Assembly: GCF_030463565.1 (NCBI RefSeq) | Contig: NC_134652.1 | Span: 18,453,397 to 18,517,396 of the forward strand | DNA: 64,000 nt | Origin: Pelecanus crispus | Lineage: Eukaryota; Chordata; Aves; Pelecaniformes; Pelecanidae | Direction of reading: 5' to 3' | Shown here: positions 1 through 12,450 of the stretch, one piece after another | Layout of the letters: the number at the start of each line of letters is the position of its first letter | Position numbering within the stretch: the first letter of the stretch is position 1 | The notes under the pieces: model-generated | What the model was told of the DNA's origin: nothing | Databases searched by the model: none | Seen by the model: the letters and a program-made list of their open reading frames with translations, nothing else | Translations under genes and position numbers: made by a program

Positions 1-3000
1 CTGTTATAAAAATCTTGAAACAACTTCTCATAGATGAAAGCTTTCATAAAAACATTGTGCTGGAGGAGATCCCCAGGTTATTAAGTCCAATACCTTATTA
101 TCATAAGCAAATATGTCATATAAACCCTTTCATCAAATTGCTCTGAAACCTTGGTCTGACAAGGTTCAAAGCTCACAAGTCGTGTCTGTGAACTTAAACA
201 TATTCATGGACATTTGTTCTGACACCAATGCTGCCTTTTAATTTAAATCAGTCTTTCCTGTTCTGGGTTTCTCTTCCTGCTCCACTTAAATAAAGCAACT
301 ATGGAGGAGCTGCATAACTGTCCGTCCGTGTCCTCCCATCACATGTCTAGGAGCATGTGCTCAATAAGCAATGCTAAAGATGGGAATGGGAAGTTGCAGC
401 CACTTCAGCCTCCTCAGTAAACCCTTCTCTGACCACAACTGCTCCCAGATCTTAGTTTCTGCTCAGAAGAGTTGCCTGTTCTCACAACCAGCAATTCCCA
501 GCATTCTGGTGCAACAGTTCTGTTCTGTGCTCATCTTTCTTGAACACAGGCAACTGGAATTGTACACCTTATTCCAGAGGTGTTCTCAAATGATGTCTCT
601 TATAATGGAGACAAAAGGGGGAAAAGGGGAAAAAAAAGAAAATAAAAAGAAAAAGGAAAAAAAAAAGCCTTATCTAACCCTGTTACAACTCAAGAGACTC
701 AGAGGAGAAAAATCCTCTATGGGCTGAACAAACAAGAGAAAAGACAAAGTGTCTGTGATTCTGATAGGCTGAGCTAAAGAAAAGGAATTTCCAAGCAAAA
801 TCCTTACACTAATACAGATTAGTGGTCTAACAATCTAACTGTTCCTAACACAGGGCTGGATAACATTTAATATTCCCTTGGATCTGATTCAGAAATTTAT
901 ACGTAGTAAAATCAAAGAAGGCTACACACGTCTTAAAAATGAATCCATCAAGCCTTTCCAGGCTACAAAGTAATCCAAAGCTGTGAATTGATGTGGAGGA
1001 ATACAGGCAAGCCAACTTAACATAATTCCATTGGATATTTACATAAATGTAGCCCTATTAACTTGGGCTTCAGCACAATCTCTAAAAGGACAGTCACCTA
1101 GTAAATACTAAGGCGGGTAACATTCATGGAATTCTGTACTGCAAAGGATATTGCTTTCAATACTGGAGCTATGAAGTTCAAAATTAGTTTAATAGGCCTA
1201 TCTAAGCTGCATATCTTATCTTTAAATTACAGCATAAGCAAACACAATGAATTTGCACAACATGCCTATTAGTAACTTAATACTTCCTATGTCTCAATAC
1301 GTAGGTTTAACTTGCAGATCACAGCTAAACTCCGGCTGTTTCAATACATCTTGGCTTTTAACATCATTATTGGTAAGGGCTAAGAATTTTGGCCCATCTT
1401 GTCTGGTGACAATTTTCATAGCATCTGGGCACTTCACAACCTTACATGTGATTATTTCAGTAATACCTCATAAGTTAACAAAGTAACTACTAAGCCATTT
1501 CAGCACAAAAGAGCAGAAAGACACACCTATAACAGCATTAGGCACTTTTACTCTGGCATTACAGTTATTTGACCCCTAAATTCTTTTCAAAGTCACTGTT
1601 CAGAACACAGTTATCTTTTGGAGATATACCCCCCATTTTTTAAGCATTAATGACTTTTTAATAGCTGCAAATGCACATTTTCATAACTGAGTCATGGAAA
1701 TCTGCACCATTATGTACAAGTGCCATTATCCAGCAGCAGATTTTTCTCAGCAGTGATTTTGGATCATTTTCAGATGACTGAGGAAAATAATACTGAAATT
1801 TCAGATTATTGAAAAAAATATTCAAGCTTATTACTGATTTCACCAAGCGTGCTTCTGTGTGATAACAATTTATCCATTTAGTGACAGTTATTTTAAGGTC
1901 TAAAGTTTATGCAAATCTCAATAATGATTACTGATACTCTACATGATAATTTTTACTGAACTATTATCTGATACTAATGCATTAGTATTCTTAAAATATA
2001 TTTAATGAAATTTATTAATGAGGTTTGTAATTGAAGTTATTTTTTTAAGTAAGATTTATAGATCAGTTGAACTAATCACACTCCTGTCATTCAGTTATTG
2101 ATAGAATCTCTTATGTTTTCAATTCTTGAGGACTGATGTCAGCCTCCCTAAAAGCAACAGTATTTCTCTGAACCTTAAACAGAGTTATATCAGGACCATA
2201 CACGCAGAGTTATTCACAGTGAAATTAAATTAGATAACTGTATCTTAAGATTCAGACCAATGCGGTACCCAAATGCTGACTATCTGATGAATACCAGATA
2301 TCACTTTAAAAACTAACTGTAAGGAAGACACTGACGTGCTGCAGACTTGCTTTCCATTTTAAAATATTTTCATAAAATACTTGTAGCTGCTGAACTTTGT
2401 TTCTTCTCCTCTGTTCACATTTTTTGTTGTAGATTAGAAAGAGCAGAACAAACTAACAAGTACAAGAAAGTACAGGAATGCTTTGCCATGGTATTTCTTT
2501 TTGCCCACAAATTTCTGTATAATCATAGCATCAGAATCACACAAGCCACACACTTAAGGATGGTTCTGGAATGGATCCAAACATTCCTTTTGCTATTCAT
2601 TCATAATTTGATGGACAAATTAATCCCTTTTATAACAGAAGTTATAGCTGAAACTAACTTACACAGGTGTTTGCTTTCCTTTTCATTAAACAACAACATG
2701 ATACTGTACACTGACTGCAAAGGTACCTAAGATGGCATTTTCCTAAATTACTTGTTAACCTCTGTAATTTATGAAGATTCTCCAGTCTGTTACATGTGAT
2801 AACAATATACATTAACTCAAGAGTAAGTTCTGCTCTGAAGGATCTTGGGCTACCTGAGAACCATTACATTAGGTAATTACTTTGTATGCTACAACTTAAT
2901 TCCAGAGGAAGTAAAGATGCAGAAAAATGGACAAGAAGGTGAATTGTAACAGTCCTCTTTACCAATACAGAAAGAACAAGGCATAAATCCCAAGCTGTGG

Positions 3001-3880
3001 AGTTCATTTCCAGTTATTCTGTGCTCAAGCACGTGGTTTATAATCCACAGGAGCTAGAGAGGAAATGAGAGGAAGAGATTTAGTCAAGAAACAGAAACAA
3101 ATAGCTGCAGGATGGATGAAGAATGTCTAGGCAGCAGGGAAGAAAGTCAGCTAGAAATTGCTGAAGACTGAATTTATAAGTAGGCCTACCTAGAAGCCCA
3201 GAAGTAAAGAAGTCAGAAAAGTTTTTCTGAACCACTATTTATTACTGGTCTCAGCTTTCAGGTAGGATACTTGGCTAGTATCTGTACCTAGCTTGACATG
3301 GTTAAAAAAAAAGCACAGTCGCTGCAGGGGCACTGTAATCATTGATTTGCTCTGAGAGTAGAGGAATTGTGAAGACAGAGATTGTGTGTGAACACACACT
3401 TTGAGAAACTAAAATGGGATCACCGTGCAGCTACAGCAGGACAAGGACATCTAGTTGTCCTAGTAAGTTCCACAAATTTACTTCAACTACTGACACAATA
3501 AAAGTGAGTAACCAGTCATGGTTTTTTTTTTTTTTCATATTTGATAATACACCTAAATATGTATACAAGTTTCCTTACTGATGTCAGTAAAATAAATATT
3601 TACATACCCTAAGGAAAACTTGTTCTTCCAGATGTTACAGACTTGTATCATTAAGTATACACTGATGTACAGAAATGTCACTCTAAATGCACATCATGTA
3701 TGCTAGGTCAGATTTTCCAGTTAATACCAGTGCTATTTTGTGTCTTATGGCACAGCATAAGGAACAGAGTAGCTGCAAAAAAAACTTAATGGAAACCATA
3801 ATGGGTTAGCCTACAGGTCTATCTAGGCACTACTCAATCTCCAATAAAGACAATAAAATACACCTGCAGAGCAAGTAAAT
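1..3880. other. AT-rich non-coding DNA, left edge
   Basis: I find no convincing gene here. Open frames on both strands are short, lack splice context and resemble no family I know. The stretch could be the 3' untranslated or flanking region of the minus-strand gene to its right. A purine-rich run lies at about 610-667 and a 13-base T run at about 3523-3535. A 52-bp minus-strand exon-like segment at 2663-2714 was considered and left out (see rejected items). Confidence 0.5.
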
Positions 3881-3899
3881 CATACTTTAAATATCTTTC

Positions 3900-4600
3900 A
3901 GCATTAGGTACTCTGTATTTTGCATACCTGTTAAAGGTACTAAATTTTTCATAACAGATTTCTTCCACTAGTTTATGCAGTCCCCTTTTGAACATGTATA
4001 AATTTTTAGCCCTAATAATATCCTGGAATATGGTCTTCTACTCTGGGAAGGACTCTCTCCTTTTGTTTGGTACTAACTTGGCCCTGACAGTTCATCTGAC
4101 AATGCCTAACCCTTCTGTTTGAAGAGAAAGGGAACAGTTGTGCACTGTTCATCTTCTGCATTCAATTATTCATCATGTTCTTTCCCCTTCTAAGCCATCT
4201 CCTTTCCAGGTTAGTGTATACTGGCACATTCAACTGTAATTCTTTTTATAAGAGCATATCTTTCCATTCATCTCACTATCCTTCTCTTCCGTTTTTGAAG
4301 AAAGTTTTCCATCTTTGAGATTGGGGCAGAACTGCAATATTATTTGAAAAGGTGGGGCAGTCCACATTTATTAAGTGGCATAACAATATCTTCTTCTATT
4401 CCCTATTCTGTTCCTAGTAATTCATAGCACTCATTTCTTTTCTGACCACCACTGAGCACTGATCTGATGTTGTCATACCTAATGCAACTCTGAAGTTTCA
4501 AAACTTGAGAAACTTTTACTAGGTCATAAGCTATCCCTGCGCACAAGGAGCTGCAATTGTTTCCTCTATGCCATCTGCCATTTTCTCGCTTAGTCATGCG
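3900..4600 (-). mobile_element. Ancient CR1-like LINE fragment
   Basis: The plus strand reads like the complement of an old amniote CR1 element. It has the phrases 'gagattggggcagaactgcaatatt', a 'tttattaagtggcataacaatat' phrase and a 'tctgaccaccactgagcactgatctgatgttgtcat' phrase, in the order expected for CR1 antisense sequence. It is too decayed to keep an open reverse-transcriptase frame. The orientation matches the other old copies at 31.15 and 61.4 kb. The ends are approximate. Confidence 0.7.
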
Positions 4601-4619
4601 AATTTTCTGCAATCTTCAC

Positions 4620-6100
4620 ATTTGTTTTTTTACTTTAATCACTCTGCATAGCTTAGGACTGTAAACAAACTTTGCTTCATGTTCTTATTCACCTTCTCAC
4701 CAGTCACCACAATATTCCCTAGCTCGCACTCTCCATCTGTGACAGCAATGATGGGAACCTAGCTTCCTGCTTTTTCTGAATTTCAAATTCATCCAGGGAA
4801 AAGAGTTCCAAAGAAAAGAAACATTTCTAGTCAATACACATACCAACTACTTTTATTAGAAGCGATACATCTGTACTCAAACTATTATAAACACATGCAC
4901 CTGAAACTACAAATATTTGAACAAGTGGTAACACTTCACAGAAGTCCATTTGCAAAGGACAGTTTCTGATTTGTCATAAGCATCTATAGATGCTCATGCA
5001 AATAATTGTTTGAATAGATGTATATTGTACAATGAATTTGCATTTCATAGAAGATTTGTGCTTTATCGAGTGTATATTTCTGAAATACATACTTGAAAGA
5101 GATTGTTCCATACTAGAACACCTCTTTGCAAACTCATATGATTATCTGTTGTATAGCTGTGTATGTTTGAATTGTACCATTTGATCAGTTAAGAAATTAC
5201 TTTTTTGCGGTGGATGAGTATTTTCTCCAGATTCATACTGAGCAAACAATGAGCATTGAGCAATAAATTCAAACAAATAATCCATTACACTATGAGGTAC
5301 AATATCCAAAGAAAATGGTCAGACAACTATGGGAGTTCTTACTCCCCCTTCCCCTCTTCCTTTACTGGGGAAAAAAGTTGTACTATACTGTACCTACAGT
5401 AAAAGCTTGTAAAATGAAAGGAGAGATACATGGAGAATGCCACATAATTCATAAAGGATTATTTTTTAAATTAAGCAAAGAAAATCTGCAATCTTTTATA
5501 ACCTCTCAGTGTTTTTAGCTGTAAGTATTTATAAAAAACAGACTGAAAACGTACATACTGTCTTAAAAGAAAAACTGAAGCTGAAGGTAATATATTCTAG
5601 ATATGGTAAGCTTGATTATTTTCGAAGTTATACTGTCTCATTTGCCATTTGTAGTCACCTAGATTTTTTTCTGCTTACTCTGCTTGTTTCTAAATTTTCT
5701 CCTATTTTTTGTAGCACTCAGTGTTTTAACCTGGAATAAAATCACTATGAAGTAACTGACAAGACGACTCTAAAAACTCACTTAAAGTACATTACACTAC
5801 CCAAGTCAAACCTAATTTTTTTTAATTGCAGTTTTAACTTTTTACTTAAGGTGTAGTATACATTGGGTCACGTTTTGTTAGACCATTCACTTTGAAAAAT
5901 TTAGACATTTAAGACAGTTGTAAGACAACTGAGCAGATCTGCCAGATAGATTTGTCATTAAAAAAAAAATCTAAAAGTATGTTTAAATGCAGTCATAGTA
6001 GAGGCTAGATAGTAACATAAATGCATCTTTACTAGTTTTAAACTGCCAAAAGACAGAAGTGTAACTATGACAGCATGGAACTCGGTGCACTGGAAGATCT
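4620..6100. other. AT-rich sequence, possible 3' UTR of the minus-strand gene
   Basis: I see no independent gene. If the terminal exon at 6104-6153 is real, this is its 3' untranslated or downstream sequence. A minus-strand ATTAAA-type signal (TTTAAT on the plus strand) lies near 5820 and an AATAAA-type signal (TTTATT) near 4852. Confidence 0.35.
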
Positions 6101-6103
6101 TCT

Positions 6104-6153
6104 CTATTCCTCCTGCTGAGACTTCAGTTTGGCAGACCTTGTCTGATAAATAA
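6104..6153 (-). CDS. Putative terminal coding exon, minus-strand gene
   Basis: A good acceptor (cttttcttacag, complement of 6154 onward) precedes 50 nt. Its first two bases complete the codon left by the exon at 7905-7974, and it then reads VIYQTRSAKLKSQQEE to a TAG stop. An alternative acceptor near 7078 would also give an open frame, so the choice of last exon is tentative. Confidence 0.35.
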
Positions 6154-9100
6154 CTGTAAGAAAAGGGAAGGAGCCTCCTCACCACATTCACACAAAATTC
6201 AACACAATAGCAGAAAGTATTAGAAAAATTACTTCAGCCCAAGTTTTGACTTATGAATTCAAACTATGTAAAGCTTAAACCTTCCTTTACAAAACAGGGA
6301 GTCCTCCTCTGTTTAATAACTTAAAAACTACCCTGTCCAACATGACATCAATTATTCTCTGTTATTGTACTACTACTTAGAAAATACTCCATCTGGGGGA
6401 GAAATAAGACAACTGCAAGGATGATCAGTTGGTTTCAAGCACTAGCCAAAAAGGTATCTTGCCCTTCTTTTATTATCATCTGCTATAATCTAAACAAGGA
6501 GATACCACTTAAGGTGGCTAAATTAACATATGATTTTTGTGCATCTGAAAGAACCATCCACTTAAAAGAAAGCAGGATTGATATCACTGAAGCACCTCTC
6601 CAGTTTAGATTCTATAGTGTGAACTTCAGATCTGAACAATACAGTCACAATTAACAACTTTCAAATGTCTAACAAGCATTGCCTGTTAACTAGCGAGGCC
6701 AATATAAATCTTAAATATCTCTAACAGTTTTGAAATTCAGGTTTGACAAGACTGAAGTACGTTTTATACAAGCTAGTGTTGAACAACCACAGATACTGAG
6801 ATTACACTTTTCAAATAATTTCATACTCAGGTTAAGACTAAAGAAGCAGAACAATACACATCCTCAAACCTACTATATTCACAGAACTGATGCTAGGTGA
6901 ATTGAGATGAGAAAACACAGCCGTATCTCAATGTTTTAAATTTAAACCAGTATTTAGTTCTGTGCTTTGATACTGAAGATATCTGCAGTGTATATAAATA
7001 CTTCTCTTCCCTCCCATCCCCCCAAGTTTTTTCCAGTTCCCTCTGGTCAATACTATATCTCAAAAATTCTTGAAACACAAAAGTACACTCAGAAATGCCA
7101 AATTACTAGCCCTTTTTAAACAATGATAATGTATACTAAATCAACTCATCCTTAAAGCGGTACTTAGTTTTACATTTTCTCCAAGCAAGGGCTACTGGCC
7201 TCGGTATGCATGTAGTCAGGACTGCTGGAAACATGGTACAGAAATAAATAATTTTTAGTCTGTCTGCAAGAGTTGCATGTGTGACATACAAACACATGCC
7301 TGTGCAGCTCATAATCCTGCTTGTATGAAGATACAAACTTAACTCAATGAGTACCTCCACATGGGCCACTTCTGTTCATAGAATATCTCAAATTGGAAGG
7401 CACCCATAAGGATCGAGTCCAGACGCCTGCTCCTCACAGGACTACCTACAACTAAATCGTATGACTAAGAGTATCTTCTTCATCATGGCAGCTTCCTTCT
7501 GTACATGGTAATAGACCTTGTGCCCACAGTCTATGTTCCAGCCACTGTACAGACACTATTCAGGTAGGTGCAAAATTGAGGCTGAGGTGATGGGGATGGA
7601 AAAGACAGCAGCATGGGTTTCTCCTACCCTCAAGGAGAGAAAGTGTTTACAGAGGTTTGGGGGCATCCCTCCTCAGAAATGAGGCCTCATACACCATCTG
7701 GAACTAGCATTACTGCTGATGAGTGAATATGAGGAAATTAAATTCAGAAACCTCTACCTTACACCATGGGAATTGCCCCCCGAGTTCAATGAGACTATTC
7801 ACTGTAAACATGTAAAAATAAAAATTAATAGACTTCTAGTTGACTGGTTAAGTTTTGCTGCACAATAGCAGGAAATATGTAAATAAGTATTTTTATTATA
7901 CTACCTTCCTGTAGGTTCTGATTTACAAGTTCTTCTATTTGTTGTCTACCAACATACTCAATGTCTTCAGTAAACTATGCAAAAACAAATCAGGAAAAGC
8001 TTTCAATGTTTTAAATAAAATGTAAATCCCATGTAATTTTTTCCTACATGTTAACTGTTTGACCAACTGCTGTCACATTTTTATTAGCGAGTATTAGTAA
8101 ACTAAAATGCCCAGTGTTCCTGATATTTAACATTTATTGTTAATTTCCAAATGGATTATTTTCTGACACAGAAATCAGGAGTGTGAATTAGTCATGGGCT
8201 AGTTCCTACCCCACAATTCTTGACAACCAAAGACATTTTTAGTGAAGAGTCCCAACCATGCAATTTGCTCCCTCCGGTGGTTACAGCTCAAATCTGTATT
8301 TCAGAGCAGACTGCAAAGCCTGTTTCTCAGGAGAGGGTGGGGCAGGGTGTTTCCGAATGGAGACTAGCACTTTATACAATGAAAATAAAAATAATTACTT
8401 TTTTTGATCTGCATTGTTTCTGATTGATTATTATGTTCTTAAAAAAAAAATACCAGACTAAAGTGCAGGCTTCTTGGTTCACAATACAGGAAAGGAAGAG
8501 AGATTAATAACCAGTAAACTGCTGTAAAGAACTTATCACTGAAACCAGTATTTAACATGAAATTATTCAGGAATATGAGGTAGTATCACACTGTACCATT
8601 AAAAAGAGAACACGGCTATTGTTCAGAGGGCTGTTTTCAATTTTTTTCCAAATGTCAAAGCTACCTTCTGAAGGTGTTTGTTACAGCACAGCTCAGCTGC
8701 GAGTACTTGATATTCCTCCAATCTAACGATATAATCAAACTGCACACAAACACCCCTCAAAAATGCACATATATTTCTTTGAAAAAGTCCAAGCCATATC
8801 AATGGATGCAAGTTTTCCCTCTTCAAAAGGGACTCTGCTCTCATCAGCTACACTGATGCAAATCCACACTACTTACATTCCAAACCAAAGCAAGAGCTGT
8901 TACAGATTTATACCAGCATTGCCATTAACAGAATTTTGTATTTTGTACTTTTCAATTTTAATTTACATCCCAAAGACTCTTCTTTGATTAAAAAGAATAA
9001 AGACCCCACAACTTCAGAGAATGATTCAATTAACAATGTAAGTGCCCATCTGATGTTTAGTAACTATACATGAGATCAAAAAAATGAAGTTATCCTAAAA

Positions 9101-11832
9101 GAAATATGCAAAATAAAATGAACAGGTATGAATTATTAGTTTTTATTGAAAGCCAAGAGGAATAATCCAATATGAAAAGCATGAGAAACAGCATATGGAA
9201 AGTATATTTGTAAGTTTCATAAATGAGGCATCTCAAAATTGCTGTACAAAAGCACTTACTCTAGGACAAGAGTGAAGAAAGTCTTTGAGGAAGATAAGAT
9301 ACAACAGAGTAAAAAAGTACAAACTCAAAATATTTGCCATAAATATTTAATGTACATGCTCCATGATCCATGTTAAATGATACAGTATCAAGTAGATGTC
9401 AAATCACATTAATAAACAAGTTATGAGGACCAACATTACAACAGCTGTTTCACTGTAAATCATGGCTTAAACTTTCAGAACATGCTGCTAGTACTAACAA
9501 CCGTTCTGGCTGTCATCCACTGACAACAATTCAAGTGTGCAGGAGTACATGGGAATAATTAAGCAAATCAAACAGCACCACCTAATGAAGCTTCAAGAAC
9601 ACTAAAAAGAAAAATAATTTGGCTTAAGCAAGGAAGATGATGTTTTTTAAATCTGCATTACTCCCATATCCTTGACTAAGGAGATGGTCTATTTTGAAGC
9701 ATCTAGTTAGAAAAGAATTTGGCATTAGCACTAGCTGTGAAGGAGATACTCTATTCAATCCATGCTGCTATCATATCTGACACTATGCTCAAGTGACAGC
9801 AAAGAAAAGCACAAGCTTTGTGAATGCGCCGTAATTTCAAACTACATTCAGTGCTATCAGAAAACTGCGCCTAAATAGGGTCGAGTGATAACGAGAACTT
9901 GACTTGAACCTAGAGAGTCCCTTGTGACCTACAGATGAAAAGGCTTACCGCATAGACCAACACCTTTTACTTTTTTTTCAATCAAATAAATATAAAATCT
10001 CAAAGAAAACCATACAGGTGACAGAACAAAACTGATGAAAGAACAGTAAATTCTGACAGAACTAAAGCAATGCATATTCTTCAAGCCACATACACTCACA
10101 CAAGATACTTTTTAATAACAAAGCTGCACTATGCAAGAAATGTACATCACACCTACAAAAAGGATCCTGAAACAAGCAGTCACTGTAAAAAAAATTAACT
10201 AGAAGTCGAGGAAAAAAAAAATTGAACTGCAAAAAAATTCCATGTAAATGCAGGTATAATCTTTGGTTGTAGAGACAGTAACAATGTAAGAGTACAGACG
10301 AATTGCACATCTATGTAATACTGACCTAGCCAACACTAACACAACTTAGAGGTCCATATTTTAAAACATGACAGAGGAAAACAAGAGACAATACAGTAAA
10401 AAGCTGCAACATAATTATTAGAAGGCTGGAGAAGTTTCTTATAGAGGGATCAGAGAACTGTAATAAATTATGTAATACTCAAATCATATTTCAGTCTTAA
10501 GCACACCGAAAGAAGAACTTACCATGTCCACAATGACTACTGTTGTAGAGGAAAGAGAAATATAAGCCAAGAAACTGAATACAAACTTGTCCTGGTTTCG
10601 GCTAAACCACGACAAAACTATAAGTAAAATATGTTAGAGATTAAATACGGGTATAAACTAAGAGGAGGAAGTGGATTCACCATCTCCAGAGAGAAAGAGA
10701 GAAGGACGCTTGCTTGTATTATAACTTTTAATATAGGTGTAAATCAATTCCATTGAGCAACATGAGATATAAAGGGGCTCATGCTGAAAAATTACATGCT
10801 TCCCCCCCGCCTCACTGCAGGCAGCTATGAAACAAACCTAGAAATAATTCAACACAACAGAATTTAGCAACCATTTCTCCAGGTCCAGACAGTAATCAAA
10901 GCTGTTCAACGTTCAGACTACAAATATTCTTCTTGTTGTCTAAAATAATGCCATTTTACAGATTTCCAAACAAAAAAAAATTACTATAATCCAAATATGG
11001 TTCAAATGCAAAAGAAACAGAAAATTTTGTATTAACAATTAAACAGTTTGTTTAAAACAAGAATCCAATGACCTTCACTTTGAAGAAAAAGTTATTTTAA
11101 AAGGGTCCAAAAGGGTTTTCTTACAAAATACAATTTTTAAAACTTCAGTTCCTTACAAGATAGTTCTGCTAACAGTAATAACTATGCTTTTTAGAGAAAA
11201 ATAGCAATATTATGAATTGTTTTAGTAAAATACACTTAAAGCCAATTTTAAATAAGACCACTAACACATTTTTCTTCCTCCAGATGTGTTAAAACTGTGT
11301 AACTACTAGAGAAGAGCATCACTGGTTATCTGTACTGTTTATATAACTGCTGTCATTCATACTGACACATAATAAGGCATTCCAAAACTACATACAGGAA
11401 TCACAGCATCTTAATTATCTGAGAAATTACAATGATGAAGTATTTTTGCCATTCAAAACAGTGACATTCGGTTATACTGTATTAAAAGGTAACATTAACA
11501 AAGCAATTTTTTTAAAAATCTGGATTCTATTTAAAGATTCCCGCCCCCCCCCCCCCCCGATTCTTATTTCTTTCTGGCTAATTAAAAATATTGTTGTAGA
11601 GATGGATTATATGCTTACTGTTTATAGAATACACATCACTAGTAGAAGACTCAAATAAAGTTGATAATAAATTGCTGTAGCACTGCCTTGACATCCTACT
11701 TAAATTGTGGAGCTGAGGAGTTCCAATTACCATCTGCTTTACCTTGTTTGCACTACCTGACTGAATGACTGCTAATTATGCGTTTGCCTGCTGTACTCTC
11801 TCTAACTTGATGTGGCAACCTCTGGAAGTATC
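6104..11832 (-). CDS. Unidentified minus-strand spliced gene, 3' half
   Basis: At least four and probably five exons on the minus strand join in one frame. In transcript order they are 11757-11832, 10523-10574, 8665-8739, 7905-7974 and 6104-6153 (stop TAG at 6104-6106). Exon phases fit at every junction: 2 to 1, 0 to 0, 0 to 0, 1 to 2. The joined product is about 106 residues. It begins basic and polar, then has a hydrophobic stretch (FLAYISLSSTTVVIVDM), then a charged, probably helical or coiled-coil part (RLEEYQVLAAEL, later RQQIEELVNQNLQE), and ends KLKSQQEE. I do not recognise the family. The 5' exons were not resolved, although the CpG island at 14.65-15.76 kb is the natural promoter. 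The first four exons support one another. The last exon and all the 5' end are less certain. Confidence 0.5.
7374..7470 (-). mobile_element. CR1 3'-end fragment
   Basis: The plus strand has the CR1 3'-end signature in antisense: 'catagaatatctcaaattgg', then 'aaggcacccataaggat' and 'cgagtccagac'. Only the tail is recognisable and the fragment is truncated on the right. Confidence 0.75.
7905..7974 (-). CDS. Putative coding exon, minus-strand gene
   Basis: This is 70 nt on the minus strand between acceptor ttttgcatag and donor GAAG|gtagta. In phase with the upstream exon it reads FTEDIEYVGRQQIEELVNQN then LQE, with one base left over. The composition (acidic, Gln-rich, heptad-like) is coding-like, and both other frames contain stops. 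Confidence 0.55.
8665..8739 (-). CDS. Putative coding exon, minus-strand gene
   Basis: Exactly 75 nt (25 codons) on the minus strand lie between acceptor gtttgtgtgcag and donor GAAG|gtagct. The reading starts FDYIVRLEEYQVLAAELCCN and continues KHLQK, phase 0 at both ends. It joins in frame to the exons at 10523-10574 (upstream) and 7905-7974 (downstream). Confidence 0.55.
10523..10574 (-). CDS. Putative coding exon with hydrophobic segment
   Basis: This is 52 nt on the minus strand between acceptor gtttgtattcag and a near-consensus donor ATG|gtaagt. It reads FLAYISLSSTTVVIVDM, a hydrophobic stretch that could be a membrane segment or buried strand. Its first base completes the AG left by exon 11757-11832. 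A shorter version using acceptor ctctacaacag, 17 nt before the donor, is also possible. Confidence 0.5.
10586..10625. mobile_element. Possible LTR terminus fragment
   Basis: The string 'tgtcctggtttcggcta' resembles the 5' terminus common to many bird ERV LTRs, which starts TG and has a 'cctggtttcggct' phrase. The following sequence diverges quickly and I see no matching terminus or internal region. This is resemblance only. Confidence 0.25.
11544..11558. repeat. Poly(C) tract
   Basis: An uninterrupted run of 15 cytosines, preceded by CCG, in otherwise AT-rich intron-like DNA. Confidence 0.9.
11757..11832 (-). CDS. Putative coding exon, minus-strand gene
   Basis: This is 76 nt on the minus strand between acceptor atattttgtgtag and donor TCAG|gtagtg. 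Only one frame is open, reading YFQRLPHQVRESTAGKRIIS then SHSV, with two bases at each end shared with neighbouring exons. A 17-nt exon-like segment at 12065-12081 (acceptor ctttattttgctag, donor TCA|gtaaga) would join upstream in phase as KHGLV, but it is too short to assert. Confidence 0.45.
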
Positions 11833-12129
11833 CTACACAAAATATTCAGGAAAAAAATAGAAACCAGAAAACAGGTATTTTCTTTGTTAAGAACTACATA
11901 CCAGACCAAATATATCAGCCTTCTTATTCCACAGCTATGAAGATTATTTTACTTAAATCTTGCTATAGGATCTAAAAGTTTTTCCTCTGATGTTGGCTTT
12001 GTAACTTATTAGGCAATGAAGTGATTGCATTCACTACGTCACACCTTGCTTAGAAGGATCTTACTGACAAGCCCATGTTTTCTAGCAAAATAAAGAGGAC
12101 ACTAAACAACTGATATATTATCATTTCAA

Positions 12130-12450
12130 GTATTAGGTTTCAGGAGGAACCTTTAGAGGTCATCCAGCCCAACCCCCCTGCAGTGAGCAGGGACAGCTTT
12201 AACCAGATCAGGTTGCTCAGAGCCCCATCCAACCTGACCTGGAATGTTTCTAGGGATGGGGCCTCCACTACCTCTCTGGGCAACCTGTTCCAGTGCCTCA
12301 CCACCCTCATTGTAAAACATTTCTTCCTGATAACCAGTCTAAATCTATCCTCCTCTAGTTTAAAACCATTACTCCGTGTCCTGTCACAACAGGCCTTGCT
12401 AAAAAGATTGTCCCCATCTTTTCTACAGGCCCCCTTTAAGTACTGAAAGT
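12130..12450 (-). mobile_element. CR1 LINE fragment (3' part of ORF2)
   Basis: The minus-strand translation contains the CR1 reverse-transcriptase C-terminal phrase [20 protein letters not shown], and the plus strand carries the usual 'gcaacctgttccagtgcc' and 'ttgctcagagcccc' phrases in antisense. It is 5'-truncated and the frame is broken. Confidence 0.9.

Noticed and set aside
371-727. Plus-strand open frame of 118 codons
   Set aside because: It ends in a simple purine-rich stretch (poly-Lys/Glu) and has no family resemblance. Probably UTR-like or non-coding sequence.
2663-2714. Minus-strand exon-like segment reading SVYSIMLLFNEKESKHL, with plausible acceptor and donor
   Set aside because: It would lie beyond the in-phase stop of the putative terminal exon at 6104-6153 and has no phase partner. 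Kept only as a possibility if that terminal exon is wrong.
2347-2730. Plus-strand open frame of 127 codons
   Set aside because: No splice context, no recognisable family, and a composition like AT-rich non-coding DNA.
6893-7078. Minus-strand open segment starting after tttgtgtttcaag as an alternative last exon
   Set aside because: It is in phase with the exon at 7905-7974, but the acceptor is weaker and the protein contains a G-run translation. The exon at 6104-6153 has the better site.
9830-9990. tRNA-like strings near 9860-9960 on the minus strand
   Set aside because: No cloverleaf could be completed. The apparent TTC-arm has no matching partner arms.
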